Source: Halorientalis sp. LT38
GTDB lineage: Archaea; Halobacteriota; Halobacteria; Halobacteriales; Haloarculaceae
Length of the DNA: 64,000 nucleotides
Direction of reading: 5' to 3'
Assembly (NCBI RefSeq): GCF_037031225.1
Contig: NZ_JAYEZN010000001.1
Span: 3,348,001-3,412,000 of the forward strand
The position numbers and the translations under genes were made by a program. Numbering within the stretch: the first letter of the stretch is position 1; every line of letters begins with the position of its first letter. This document shows positions 7,895-16,519 of the stretch, piece by piece. Below the pieces are notes generated by a model that was given only the letters and a program-made list of their open reading frames with translations, did not search any database and was not told where the DNA came from.

Positions 7895-9178
7895 TTGTCT
7901 ACGGTGGCGGCGAAATCGCTCCGCGTGCCACACCGCCCTCCACTCTCCAGACGCGCCCTGCTGTCGGGACTCGGTGCCCTCGGGATCGGTGCCGGGGCGC
8001 TCGTCGCCGCCGGTGACGACGATTTCGATGGTTCCGACTGGCCGATGTACCGCCACGACGCCGCGGGGACCGCCCACGCCCCCGACGCGAGCGTGCCGCG
8101 GGAGCAACCAACCGAGCTGTGGACGCACGAGTTCGAGAGTCTGGGCTTCACGACGCCCGCGCCGATCCTGCACGACGGTCGGGTGTTCGTGGCCCGGCAG
8201 TCGCTCACCGCGTTCGACGTCGAGTCCGGCGACCGCGTGTTTCGAATCGGGTCTGAAAACAACGCCACCGAATTCCTGTCCACCCCGGCAGTCGCCTCCG
8301 CCCGGGCGTACGTGACGCCGAGTCTCGTCGCCGCATCGGAGGACGGGCTCCGGGCAGTCGGAATCGATGGGGGTCCAGACTTGCCGGTGGTCGATGGTGG
8401 CGCGCTGTCACAACGCTGGTCGACGGGGCAACAGCCGGACGAGTCGATCCTCACGTCGATGGGTTTCGGCGGCGGCTGGCAGTCACCGCCCGTCGCGGCG
8501 GCTGAACGCGTGTTCACGGTCGACGACGGCATCGTTGCCGTCGAGGCCAGTTCCGGATCGATACAGTGGCGGACGACGTTCGACGCACTCGCCGCTCGCC
8601 CCGCTGTCGTCGATGGTCGTCTGTTTACCGTCGCCTACGACGGGAGTCTCTCGGAATACGCGGTCGCCGATGGAACCCAGCGGTGGACCGCGCCGACGCC
8701 CGCGGTCCGGCAGGAACGACAGCCGACCGTCGCGAACGGGTCGGTGTATCTCGCTCATGAGACGGGGGTGACGGCCTTCGATCCTGACGGCGGTGACGAA
8801 CGCTGGACGAGGGGCCAGCCGGTGGGCGAGTACGGCCGATACGTGACACCACCGTCTGTGACGTCCGATGCCGTCTACGCCGTGGGGTCCGGACTGCTCG
8901 ACGACGAAACTGACGGGCTCATCGCGCTCGATGCTGCTACCGGCGACCGTCTGTGGGACGCCTCGCTCTCGGGCATCAGCGAGGACGAAGACGGGCCGGC
9001 CGTCGCTGGCGACGTCGTCTTGCAACCCGACAACCACAGTCTCCGCGCGTTCGACGCCGCGACGGGGGACCCGCTCTGGCAGATCCAACGGGACGCGCAG
9101 GTCTCCCAGCCGGCTGTCGGTGACGGTCGGTTCTACCTCACTGACGGGCGCTCTATCACCGCTTACGGAGGTACCTGA
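7895..9178 (+). CDS. PQQ-like beta-propeller protein with Tat signal
   Basis: About 420 residues. The N-terminus carries SRRALLSGLGALGIGAGALVAAG, a twin-arginine signal, so it is probably exported. The body contains repeated blades of the PQQ/YWTD type, with strands such as GDRVFRIG, GSIQWRTTF, GTQRWTAP, GDRLWDASL and GDPLWQIQ. The repeats bind pyrroloquinoline quinone in some families but are often only a scaffold, and no enzyme residues are evident. The start is uncertain: TTG at 7895, GTG at 7904 or GTG at 7925 all precede the signal. The membrane protein at 9201 begins 22 bases downstream and may be co-transcribed. Confidence 0.8.
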   Translation: MSTVAAKSLRVPHRPPLSRRALLSGLGALGIGAGALVAAGDDDFDGSDWPMYRHDAAGTAHAPDASVPREQPTELWTHEFESLGFTTPAPILHDGRVFVARQSLTAFDVESGDRVFRIGSENNATEFLSTPAVASARAYVTPSLVAASEDGLRAVGIDGGPDLPVVDGGALSQRWSTGQQPDESILTSMGFGGGWQSPPVAAAERVFTVDDGIVAVEASSGSIQWRTTFDALAARPAVVDGRLFTVAYDGSLSEYAVADGTQRWTAPTPAVRQERQPTVANGSVYLAHETGVTAFDPDGGDERWTRGQPVGEYGRYVTPPSVTSDAVYAVGSGLLDDETDGLIALDAATGDRLWDASLSGISEDEDGPAVAGDVVLQPDNHSLRAFDAATGDPLWQIQRDAQVSQPAVGDGRFYLTDGRSITAYGGT

Positions 9179-9200
9179 CGTGCCGTACCGCGTTCCCGGT

Positions 9201-10004
9201 ATGTCGGCACGTGACGAGACAGGTGGAGGTGGCGTTACGCAGGCACTGAGCTACGGAACCAGCGTCTTTCTCAGTCGCCCCACCCTGCTCATTCCCTTCC
9301 TCGCCGCTGGTTTCGTGATCGTGGGGGTAGAGCAGGCCATGCTCGCCGATCCGGTTCCGGTGACGAAGACCCGGTCGGTGACGGGCAGCGGCGTCGACCT
9401 GGCCTTTCCGATCGTGCCGGTCGAACAGCGACGCGTGACGACGCCGCTGTCCGCTCTGTGGGGACTCAAACTCCACTGGCTCGCCGAGCGGACAGTGTTC
9501 GCCGCCGTGACGACGGGCACGACCGCACTGGCGGGCGCGGTCGCCGTCGCCGGGATGTACGAGGGCGGGCTCCGGCCGGGTCTTCGCTCGCTCGATGCGG
9601 GTGCGGCGGTACGCGCGGTCGGCTACGTGGCCGGATTCGGCCTGGCCCTGCTCCTGCTCTACGCGCTCGTCCGGACGGCTCCCGTCCTCCTCTTGCCGGT
9701 CTTCGTCCTGACTCTCTTCGTCGCGGTGCGCCTGTTCGTCGCGTTTCCACTGCTCGTGCGGGGTGCGTCGCTCCCGGTCGCGATCCGGAATAGCTGGCAG
9801 CGCATGCGGGGCTACGGTATCTCGCTCGCGCTGTTTCTCGTTCTGCTCGGTGTGTTCGGTCTCTCGCGGCAGTTCGCCTTCTTCGGCGGCGGACTCGCGA
9901 CGGTGCTCGTCGTCGTCCCCCAGATCGCGACGATGACCGTGCTGGCCCACTGGACCGATCCGTCGGGCCCGTCGGACGCGGAAGCCGACGCCGACCGCGT
10001 CTGA
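9201..10004 (+). CDS. Integral membrane protein, unknown function
   Basis: The protein has 267 residues from ATG 9201. It has about six hydrophobic segments (near residues 25-45, 95-125, 145-165, 170-195, 215-230 and 232-250) and an acidic tail. The layout resembles haloarchaeal DUF7847-like membrane proteins, with a buried helix bundle and a GGLRPGLRSLDAG loop, but I am not certain of the family. It follows the propeller gene closely, which suggests an operon. It converges on the broken cyclase gene with a 12-base gap. Confidence 0.65.
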   Translation: MSARDETGGGGVTQALSYGTSVFLSRPTLLIPFLAAGFVIVGVEQAMLADPVPVTKTRSVTGSGVDLAFPIVPVEQRRVTTPLSALWGLKLHWLAERTVFAAVTTGTTALAGAVAVAGMYEGGLRPGLRSLDAGAAVRAVGYVAGFGLALLLLYALVRTAPVLLLPVFVLTLFVAVRLFVAFPLLVRGASLPVAIRNSWQRMRGYGISLALFLVLLGVFGLSRQFAFFGGGLATVLVVVPQIATMTVLAHWTDPSGPSDAEADADRV

Positions 10005-10016
10005 CCCGTCGCTGCC

Positions 10017-10865
10017 CTACTCCTCGATCATCGCCACGGGCCGGACCCACCCGGCGCTCGCGTTTTCGATCTTCACCGGGAAGGTGACGACGGGGACGTC
10101 CGTCCGGCGGGGGAGGTCGTCGGGGTTCGCCATCTTCTCGATCTGGCAGTACTCGACCTCGCGGCCGGCGAAGTGAGCGGGCCAGAGTTCCGCCTCGTCC
10201 CGGCTCTCGACGTAGCGCCGGCTGACTCCCTCCGGTCGTCACCCGAGCCCTGCCTCACACGGTTCGGCAGGACGCCGGCCCATCTCGTCGAACGGTTTGT
10301 CGAACCCGTAAGCGTCGGTGCCGATCACTTTCACTCCGCGCTCGACGAGGTGTTTCGTCGCCGCGGCGCCCATGCCCGGAAACTCGGTCAGGTAGTCTGG
10401 ATCGCCCCACAGGTCGTCCGCGCCTGTTTCCAGGAAGACCAGTTCGCCGGCCGAGAGGTCGTGGCCCAAATCGTCGAGGCGATCCTCGATCACCTCCGGG
10501 GTGATCTCCTCGCCGGCGTCGAGGTCGGTGACGTCGAGGATCACGGCGTTCCCGCAGCACCACTCCAGGGGGATCTCGTCGATCGTCTTCGACGACTCGC
10601 CGCCACAGTCCGGGCCGTAGTGCCACGGCGCGTCGAGGTGCGTCCCGGCGTGGGTGATGGCCGAAACCTCCTCCAAGGCGAGGCCCTGGCCGTCCGGGAA
10701 CTCCTCGACGTCGACGTCGTGGCCCATCGCCTGGAGATTGGCGGCGAGTTGCGCACCGCCTTCCTCGTGGTTCATGTAGTCGATGCTCGGCGGGAACGGT
10801 TCGCTGGCGACGCCCGGTTCGAGGCCGACGCTGAGGTCGATGAGCCGCCTGTCCGCGAAGTCCAT
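10017..10865 (-). pseudogene. Cyclase / kynurenine formamidase-family gene interrupted by a 57-bp insertion with an in-frame stop
   Basis: The family uses a metal-dependent hydrolase fold. From ATG 10865 the protein runs through THAGTHLDAPWHYGP (metal-binding HxGTHxDxPxH) and HLVERGVKVIGTDAYGFDKP, then stops at TGA (codons ending at 10239, 208 residues). In the same frame after the stop, the typical C-terminus resumes as RYVESRDEAELWPAHFAGRE and ends near VRPVAMIEE at 10017. The interruption is a 57-bp unit bounded by a 7-bp direct repeat (CGCCGGC at 10216 and 10273). Because 57 is a multiple of three, the frame is kept; only the TGA breaks it. The rest is intact, so the event looks recent, or the shortened protein may still work. 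Confidence 0.8.
10216..10279. repeat. 50-bp insert with 7-bp duplicated ends inside the cyclase gene
   Basis: CGCCGGC occurs at 10216-10222 and 10273-10279, flanking 50 bases that have no place in the protein family. The insert contains CCTGCC...GGCAGG as an inverted repeat and the motif CTCCCTCCGGTCG, also found at 30801-30813 and, inverted, near 10974-10987. This looks like a tiny repetitive element with a target-site duplication. Confidence 0.6.
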
Positions 10866-11004
10866 GCAGAACGCTTCGATACTTCACGACAAGGAACTTT
10901 ACCCAGCGGAAGGGGTTGTCCCGGGTTTGGGAAACTTGCATCCGCGCGCCTGTGGCGCGCGGTTCACTTCTCGCGACCGGAGGGAGCGAGAAGGACGTTT
11001 TGAA
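10866..11004. other. Intergenic region with short palindromes
   Basis: It lies between the cyclase start and the palindromic element. It holds GCGCGCCTGTGGCGCGC-type inverted repeats and a CTCGC...GCGAG stem around the CTCCCTCCGGTCG motif (inverted). The run AAAGTTCCTTG near the cyclase start is a possible weak promoter region. No gene is seen. Confidence 0.4.
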
Positions 11005-11063
11005 CTAAATTTTGCGAGGAGTGGTTGCGCGCCCTGCGCGCAACCCGACGACGTAAAATTTAG
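11005..11063. repeat. Short palindromic element (copy A) with perfect CTAAATTTT ends
   Basis: The element is 59 bp with 9-bp perfect terminal inverted repeats (11005-11013 and 11055-11063). Inside, next to the left end, is TTTTGCGAGGAGTG, followed by a perfect 9-bp hairpin (11023-11031 with 11037-11045). The right end contains the stop codon of the arginase gene. Copy B at 14991-15110 shares the ends and the GCGAGNAGTG block. It may end transcription of the arginase gene. Confidence 0.7.
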
Positions 11064-11980
11064 AGGATGACCTTCCCGAGCGCGCTCGCGGCGAGTTCGA
11101 CGGCCAGCTCCGCGGTCTGGTTGTGCTGGTCGAGGATCGGGTTGACCTCGACGAGTTCGAGACTCGTCAGCCGGTCGCTGTCGGCGAGGCACTCGGCCAC
11201 GAGTTCCATCGACGCGTGGGCCTCCCGGTAGGAGACCCCGCCGCGTTCGGGGGTCCCGACGCCGGGGGCCTCCGTGGGATCGAGCCAGTCCAGATCGAGG
11301 CTGACGTGGACGCCGTCGGTGCCGTCCGAGGCGATCTGGAGGGCCTCCTCGACGACGTCGGTCACGCCGCGGTCGTCGATGTCGGTCATCGTGTAGGCGG
11401 TCACGTCGCTCTCGCGGATGTTCTCTCGCTCGCCCTCGTCGACGCTTCGGAGGCCGACGAGCGCGACGTTCTCCTCGGGGACGTTCGGGGCGAGCGCCCA
11501 GCCCGAATCGGCGAACTCGCCCTTCCCGAGGAGGGCGGCGAGGCTCATCCCGTGGACGTTCCCGCTGGGCGTGGTCGCCGGGGTGTTGAAGTCGCCGTGG
11601 GCGTCGAACCAGACGATGCCGGTCTCCCGCGAGTGGGAGATCCCGTTTGCGGTGCCGATGGCGATGGAGTGGTCACCGCCCAGAATCAGGGGGAATTCGC
11701 CGGCGGCGACGGTCTCGCCGATCTCGTGGGCGAGTTTCGTGCAGACGGCCTCGGTCTCGGCGAGGAACTTCGCGTCGCCGTCAGCAGGGGCGCCCGCATC
11801 GGGGTCCATCTCTTCTGGCCGGGGCACCTGTACGTCGCCGGCGTCGGTGCAGTTCGTGCCCAGGGCTTCGACGGCGTCTGCCAGCCCGGCGTAACGGATG
11901 GCCGAGGGACCCATGTCGACGCCGCGCCGGTCGGCCCCGAGGTCCATCGGCACGCCGATGATCCGCACGTCTCGCTCCAT
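11060..11980 (-). CDS. rocF: Arginase / agmatinase family ureohydrolase
   Basis: The 306-residue protein has all motifs of binuclear manganese ureohydrolases: GGDHSIAIG (His104), DAHGDFNTP (Asp126, His128, Asp130) and SLDLDWLDP (Asp229, Asp231). The closing EVNPILDQHNQTAELAVELA matches arginases better than agmatinases, so arginine hydrolysis to ornithine and urea is the best guess. The length is normal. The stop codon lies inside the terminal repeat of palindromic element A. The epimerase gene is upstream on the same strand with a 30-base gap, too loosely linked by function to claim a pathway. Confidence 0.82.
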   Translation of the reverse strand: MERDVRIIGVPMDLGADRRGVDMGPSAIRYAGLADAVEALGTNCTDAGDVQVPRPEEMDPDAGAPADGDAKFLAETEAVCTKLAHEIGETVAAGEFPLILGGDHSIAIGTANGISHSRETGIVWFDAHGDFNTPATTPSGNVHGMSLAALLGKGEFADSGWALAPNVPEENVALVGLRSVDEGERENIRESDVTAYTMTDIDDRGVTDVVEEALQIASDGTDGVHVSLDLDWLDPTEAPGVGTPERGGVSYREAHASMELVAECLADSDRLTSLELVEVNPILDQHNQTAELAVELAASALGKVIL

Positions 11981-12010
11981 GCCACAGGAAACTCTCGCGA
12001 ACCTACTTTA

Positions 12011-12928
12011 CTACTGGTACTGGGCGCAGACCCGCTCGATGCCCTCCTCGAAGTCGATCTCGGGCTCCCAGCCGGTCGCGGCCCGCATCTTCGAGATGTC
12101 CGCGCAGGTGTCGTGGACGTAGACGTCCTCGGGAATGGGGTTCTCGACGTACTCGGGGTCGACGTCGGTCCCGAGTTCGTCGTTGAGCATCTCGACGACG
12201 GTGTTGAAGCTGTAGGCGTCGCCCGTGCCGAGGTTGTAGACACCGGTCAACTCGTTATCGGCGGTCGCCTCGATGCCGCGGACGATGTCATCGACGTGCG
12301 TGAAGTCGCGGGTCTGCTCACCGTCGCCGTAGAGGACGGGCGCCTCGCCGCTGGCGATGTCGTCGGCGAACTGGGCGATGACGTTGGCGTACTCGCCCTT
12401 GTGCTCTTCCGCGCCGCCGTAGCCCTGATAGACCGAGAAGAAGCGCAGGCCGGCGACGTTCATGTCGTGGTAGTTGGCGAAGTACTCGCCGTAGCGCTCG
12501 CGGGCGAGCTTCGAGGCCTCGTAGCCGGTGTTGACGGCCACGGGCATGTCCTCGGGCGAGGGCTCGGTCCGGCTGCCGTAGATCGACGAGGTCGTCGCGT
12601 AGACGACCGTCTCGCAGCCGGCCTCCCGGGCCTGCTCGACGGTGTTGACGAACCCCTCGACGTTGACGCGGGCGCCCTTCTGGGGGTCTTCCTCGTGCAT
12701 GTTCAGCGAGGAGAGGGCGGCCAGGTGGAAGACGACGTCCACGTCCACCGGCAGGTCGTCCTCGAGGACGCTCGCGTCGACGAACTCGACCCCTTCGTCG
12801 AGGTTTTCGGGCGTCCCGAGGTAACAGTCGTCGAGGGCGATAACCTCGTTGTCGGCGGCGAGGTGGTTGGCCAGGTTCGACCCGATGAACCCGGCGCCCC
12901 CCGTCACCAGTACGCGTTGCGTCTCCAT
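12011..12928 (-). CDS. NAD-dependent epimerase/dehydratase (UDP-glucose 4-epimerase-like)
   Basis: The 305-residue protein is an extended short-chain dehydrogenase. It has GGAGFIGSN for NAD binding (residues 10-18), a Ser/Thr-rich catalytic stretch VYATTSSIYG, and the YEASK catalytic pair (Tyr-x-x-x-Lys). Such enzymes change the configuration of sugar nucleotides used for S-layer N-glycans or exopolysaccharide. No glycosyltransferase cluster is adjacent. The substrate is probably a UDP-sugar but is not fixed by the sequence. The gene is divergent from the HTH gene at 13091. Confidence 0.85.
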   Translation of the reverse strand: METQRVLVTGGAGFIGSNLANHLAADNEVIALDDCYLGTPENLDEGVEFVDASVLEDDLPVDVDVVFHLAALSSLNMHEEDPQKGARVNVEGFVNTVEQAREAGCETVVYATTSSIYGSRTEPSPEDMPVAVNTGYEASKLARERYGEYFANYHDMNVAGLRFFSVYQGYGGAEEHKGEYANVIAQFADDIASGEAPVLYGDGEQTRDFTHVDDIVRGIEATADNELTGVYNLGTGDAYSFNTVVEMLNDELGTDVDPEYVENPIPEDVYVHDTCADISKMRAATGWEPEIDFEEGIERVCAQYQ

Positions 12929-13060
12929 ACCTGGACGTCTCAGTCGCTCGTCAAATGCGTATCGTTTCGAGGAGTATCTGCGTGGACGTTACGCGAATAT
13001 TGCGTCGATCGCGCGATTCGGGACGCGAACGTGTCTCTATGGGGACCGACACCCGCCGGC

Positions 13061-13066
13061 TTTATG
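13061..13066 (+). promoter_or_regulatory. TATA box for the HTH gene
   Basis: TTTATG lies about 27 bases before ATG 13091 and supports a leaderless transcript starting at the short protein rather than at any of the much longer upstream in-frame codons. Confidence 0.5.
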
Positions 13067-13090
13067 GAAAGCTACGACGAACGACCAGTA

Positions 13091-13624
13091 ATGTCATCAA
13101 TCGAACTCACACCGAGTCAGCAGAACATCCTCCAGGAGCTGGTGAACCTCCACCGCCAGTCCGAGTCCGCCGTCAAGGGTGAGGACATCGCCGAACAGGT
13201 CGACCGGAACCCCGGCACCATCCGCAACCAGATGCAGAGCCTGAAGGCTCTCCAGCTGGTCGAGGGCGTACCCGGCCCCAAAGGTGGCTACAAGCCGACC
13301 TCGAACGCCTACGAGGCCCTCCAGGTCCAGAACATGGACGAGGCCGCCGACGTCCCCCTCGAACACAACGGGGAGGCCGTGCCCAGCGCGAACGTCGAAG
13401 AGATCGACCTGACGAGCGTCCACCACCCCGAGGAGTGCCGCGCCGAGATCAAGCTCCAGGGCTCCATCTCGGCGTTCCACGAGGGGGACACGATGACCGT
13501 CGGCCCGACGCCGCTCTCGAAGCTCCGCATCATCGGCACCATCGAGGGGAAAGACGACACGAGCAACGTCCTCATCCTCACCATCGACGACATGAAGGCG
13601 CCCGTCGGCGAAGTCGAGAAGTAA
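13091..13624 (+). CDS. HTH transcriptional regulator, conserved in haloarchaea
   Basis: The protein has 177 residues. Residues about 5-75 form a winged helix (LTPSQQNILQELVNLH...RNPGTIRNQMQSLKALQLVEGVPGPKGGYKPT). The C-terminal half (about 100-177) is a strand-rich domain with HHPEECRAEIKLQGSI and GPTPLSKLRIIGTIEG, probably for ligand binding or dimerisation. The arrangement resembles Rrf2/TrmB-like archaeal regulators, with no cysteine cluster for an iron-sulfur site. The frame stays open far upstream, but codon character and the TATA box place the start at 13091. Targets are unknown. Confidence 0.8.
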   Translation: MSSIELTPSQQNILQELVNLHRQSESAVKGEDIAEQVDRNPGTIRNQMQSLKALQLVEGVPGPKGGYKPTSNAYEALQVQNMDEAADVPLEHNGEAVPSANVEEIDLTSVHHPEECRAEIKLQGSISAFHEGDTMTVGPTPLSKLRIIGTIEGKDDTSNVLILTIDDMKAPVGEVEK

Positions 13625-13825
13625 CCCCCGCGATCGGCCGCTCGTTCGGTTCCGACGAACCGTTCGTCCCGCGGACGTACTTTTCGACGCCCGTTCGAAA
13701 CCACCGGTCTCGAAGCCGCTGCTCCGCGGATACCCTCTCCAGGGAGGGAGGCGATCGGATAAACCTGACGACAGCGGGATGGGGATTTCAAAGCCTTTGT
13801 ATCGGGTGACTCCGCAGGTCCGGGT

Positions 13826-14989
13826 ATGACCGACGACGTCGTCGTGCTCGGCTCCGGTTACGCCGGGGCAGGCGCGATCAAGAGTCTCGAATCGGAAGTC
13901 GGATCGGACGCGGACATCACCTGGATCTCGGACGTCGACTACCACCTCGTTCTCCACGAGTCCCACCGCTGTATCCGCGACCCCAGTATTCAGGAGAAGA
14001 TCACGATCCCCGTCGAAGACATCAAGTCCCCGAGCACGCGCTTCCTCCAGCACGAAGTCGCGGACGTCGACACCGACGACCGGACCGTCGAACTCGACGA
14101 CGGCTCCGAGGTCGACTACGACTACCTCCTCGTCGGGATCGGCTCCCGAACCGCCTTCTTCGGCATCGACGGCCTCCAGGAACACGCCCACACGCTGAAG
14201 AGCCTCGACGACGCGCTCGGCATCCACGACGACCTCAAGGAGGCCGCCCGCGAGGCCTCCCAGTCCGACCCCGCACAGGTCGTCGTCGGCGGCGCGGGTC
14301 TCTCGGGCATCCAGAGCGCCGGCGAGATCGCCGAGTTCCGCGACGATCACCGCGCCCCCATCGACATCCACCTCGTGGAGGGCCTCGACGAGATCTTCCC
14401 GGGCAACGATCCCGAGGTGCAGGGCGCCCTGCGCAAGCGCCTGGAAGCGCTCGACGTGAACATCATGACCGGCGAGTTCATCGGCGAGGTCGACGAGGAG
14501 ACGGTCTACATCGGCGACGAGGCGGAACTCGACTACGACGTCCTGCTGTGGACGGGCGGGATCACCGGCCGCGACGCCGTCCGCGACGTGGACATCGAGA
14601 AGGACGAGCGCAACCACCGGATCAACACGGAGATGAACTTCCAGACGGAGGACGACCGCGTCTTCGCCATCGGCGACTGCGCCCTCATCGACCAGCCCGG
14701 CGAGAACCCCGCGCCGCCGACCGCGGAAGCGGCCTGGGAGGCGGCCGACCACGTCGGCGAGAACATCGCCCGCGCGATGCGCGGCCAGCCCCTCGAGGAC
14801 TGGACGTTCAAGAGCAAGGGCACCGCCATCTCCGTCGGGGAGGACGCCGTCGCCCACGACGTGCAGTTCGTCCCGATGGAGACCTTCGGCGGGTTCCTCG
14901 CCCGGAACCTGAAGAAGGCCATCGCCGCCCGCTGGATCGCCTCCATCACCGGCCCCGGCCGCGCCGCGAAGGCGTGGCCCGACATGTAA
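13826..14989 (+). CDS. NADH dehydrogenase (NDH-2)-like FAD-dependent oxidoreductase
   Basis: The 387-residue protein has two dinucleotide folds: VVVLGSGYAGAGAIK at the N-terminus for FAD, and VVVGGAGLSGIQSAGEIAEF near residues 150-170 for NAD(P)H. FAIGDCALIDQPG near 277 is the FAD-contact motif of pyridine nucleotide-disulfide oxidoreductases. The order and spacing fit type II NADH:quinone dehydrogenases, which pass electrons to menaquinone without pumping protons. Sulfide:quinone reductase is less likely, since the catalytic cysteines are absent. The stop codon sits one base from palindromic element B. Confidence 0.8.
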   Translation: MTDDVVVLGSGYAGAGAIKSLESEVGSDADITWISDVDYHLVLHESHRCIRDPSIQEKITIPVEDIKSPSTRFLQHEVADVDTDDRTVELDDGSEVDYDYLLVGIGSRTAFFGIDGLQEHAHTLKSLDDALGIHDDLKEAAREASQSDPAQVVVGGAGLSGIQSAGEIAEFRDDHRAPIDIHLVEGLDEIFPGNDPEVQGALRKRLEALDVNIMTGEFIGEVDEETVYIGDEAELDYDVLLWTGGITGRDAVRDVDIEKDERNHRINTEMNFQTEDDRVFAIGDCALIDQPGENPAPPTAEAAWEAADHVGENIARAMRGQPLEDWTFKSKGTAISVGEDAVAHDVQFVPMETFGGFLARNLKKAIAARWIASITGPGRAAKAWPDM

Positions 14990-14990
14990 G

Positions 14991-15110
14991 ACTAAATTTT
15001 TACTTCGAGGGGATTCGCCTCCGGCGACCCCCTTTGCTCACGGGCGCCGAAGCCGCCCGTTCGCACGGTATGCGGGACCTCCGGTCCCGCACTACTCGCA
15101 AAAATTTAGT
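14991..15110. repeat. Palindromic element (copy B) with perfect 11-bp ACTAAATTTTT ends
   Basis: The element is 120 bp with terminal inverted repeats at 14991-15001 and 15100-15110, perfect over 11 bases. Next to the right end, in inverted orientation, is TTTTTGCGAGTAGTG, the same block as in copy A. A perfect 8-bp hairpin lies at 15072-15090. It begins two bases after the NDH-2 stop codon and lies between convergent genes, so it may act as a two-way terminator. Confidence 0.7.
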
Positions 15111-15122
15111 ACAAAAACTTCC

Positions 15123-15149
15123 CGAACGCGAGCCACTGGCTCGCGTTCG
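15123..15149. terminator. 27-base perfect palindrome between convergent genes
   Basis: CGAACGCGAGCCA is followed by one base and its exact inverted copy. It lies downstream of the NDH-2 gene and of the uridine phosphorylase gene. A stem of 12 pairs with a 3-base loop is possible in RNA from either strand. Termination is inferred from position. Confidence 0.45.
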
Positions 15150-15194
15150 GTGAACCGCCTCGCGGCTTCGCCGCTCGGCGGATGCTCGTTTTGG

Positions 15195-16043
15195 CTACTC
15201 CAGCCCCAGCCCCGCGTGCCACTCCTCGGCGCCCGACTCGGCGACCCGCTCGTCCATCTTCGCCAGCAGGTGCGTCGCGAGACTGGCCGTCTTCGCCGCT
15301 TTTCGCTCCCCTTCGGTCCGGAACTCGCCGGTAACGCGGTTGGCGTAGACCGTACAGACCGCGCCGGCCCGCAGGCCGTAGAGGTTCGCCAGCGTCAGGA
15401 TGGCGCTGGCCTCCATCTCGAAGTTCAGGACGTTCGCCGCCCGCAACTCCTCGACCAGCTCGTCGCTCCCGCGGGCCGAAAAGTCCTCGAAGCCGGGGCG
15501 GCCCTGGCCGGCGTAGAAGGAGTCGGTCGAGCAGCTCAGGCCGACGTGGTAGTCGTAGTCCAGTCGCTCCGCGGCGGCCACGAGCGCGGCGACGACCGCG
15601 TGGTCGGCGACCGCCGGGTAATCCTCGCGGACGTACTCGTCGCTGGTCCCCTCCTGACGGACCGCGCCGCGTGTGATGACGAGGTCCCCTACGGCCGCCT
15701 CCTCGCGGATGGCGCCGCAGGACCCGACCCGGATCAGCGTCTCCGCGCCGACCCGGGCGAGTTCCTCGACGGCGATGGCCGCCGACGGACTGCCGATGCC
15801 GGTCGAGGTCACCGAAATCGGAGTTCCCTCGTAGGAACCGGTCGCAGTCCGGTACTCGCGGTGCTCGGCGACGACCGCGGCGTCGTCCCACGCGTCGGTG
15901 ACCTTGGGGACGCGTTCGGGGTTGCCCGGGAGGAGCACGGTGTCGGCCACGTCCTCGGCGGTAACCTCGAGGTGGTACTGCTCGCCGTCGTTCGGGTCCT
16001 CGCTGGCCGCGCGGTCGGTCGACCCGCCGTCGTCGTCGCTCAT
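15195..16043 (-). CDS. udp: Uridine phosphorylase-family nucleoside phosphorylase
   Basis: From ATG 16043 the protein has 282 residues. It shows the NP-I family features: LLPGNPERV for phosphate, TSTGIGSPSAAIAVEEL and RVGSCGAI, then FEMEASAILTLA with the acidic residues that bind ribose. It converts uridine and related nucleosides with phosphate into base and ribose-1-phosphate. The start overlaps the end of the cytidine deaminase gene by four bases, so the two are translated together. Together they salvage cytidine by way of uridine to uracil. Confidence 0.88.
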   Translation of the reverse strand: MSDDDGGSTDRAASEDPNDGEQYHLEVTAEDVADTVLLPGNPERVPKVTDAWDDAAVVAEHREYRTATGSYEGTPISVTSTGIGSPSAAIAVEELARVGAETLIRVGSCGAIREEAAVGDLVITRGAVRQEGTSDEYVREDYPAVADHAVVAALVAAAERLDYDYHVGLSCSTDSFYAGQGRPGFEDFSARGSDELVEELRAANVLNFEMEASAILTLANLYGLRAGAVCTVYANRVTGEFRTEGERKAAKTASLATHLLAKMDERVAESGAEEWHAGLGLE

Positions 16044-16429
16044 TTCCCCAGGGTCTCGGCGCTGATTGCGTTCGGGAGCAGGTCGCCCAGCCGGTATTCG
16101 GGTGCGGCGTCGCCCTCGTCGCAGACGACGACCAGGTCGTCGTCGCAGAACTCGGTGAGGGTCTGGCGACACATTCCGCAGGGGGTCACGCCGTCGCGCT
16201 CGCCCGAGGAGACCGCGAGTCTGTCGAACTCGCGGTGGCCGCGCTTGACGGCTTCCCCGACCGCGACCTCCTCGGCGTGGAGACTGTTGCTGTAGTTGGC
16301 GTTCTCGATATTGCAGCCGGTGAAGACCGTGCCGTCCGCGGTCCGGAGCGCCGCCCCCACCCGGTACTCCGAGTAGGGGACGTGCGCCTGCTCCAGGGCG
16401 GTGCGTGCGCGCTCGAGTAACTCCTCCAT
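16040..16429 (-). CDS. cdd: Cytidine deaminase
   Basis: The 129-residue protein has the zinc-binding signature NSLHAEEVAVGEAV (His-Ala-Glu) and PCGMCRQTLTEF (two Cys ligands), with NIENANYSNSLHAE upstream as in all homologues. The length is typical of the small tetrameric form. It turns cytidine and deoxycytidine into uridine and deoxyuridine. It is the first gene of a two-gene operon with uridine phosphorylase, overlapping at ATGA. Confidence 0.93.
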   Translation of the reverse strand: MEELLERARTALEQAHVPYSEYRVGAALRTADGTVFTGCNIENANYSNSLHAEEVAVGEAVKRGHREFDRLAVSSGERDGVTPCGMCRQTLTEFCDDDLVVVCDEGDAAPEYRLGDLLPNAISAETLGK

Positions 16430-16519
16430 GCGGGGAAGCCACGGAGCGCCCCGTCAAATACGCTTCCCCGCGCCGGAACGGTCCGATGATTTATCACGGT
16501 CTAGTGACGACTCGGGGAC

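Noticed and set aside
11123-13624. A forward open frame of more than 800 codons across the arginase and epimerase genes
   Set aside because: Only its last 177 codons, after ATG 13091, have protein-like composition and a TATA box. The rest is the reverse-strand shadow of two well-conserved genes in very G+C-rich DNA.
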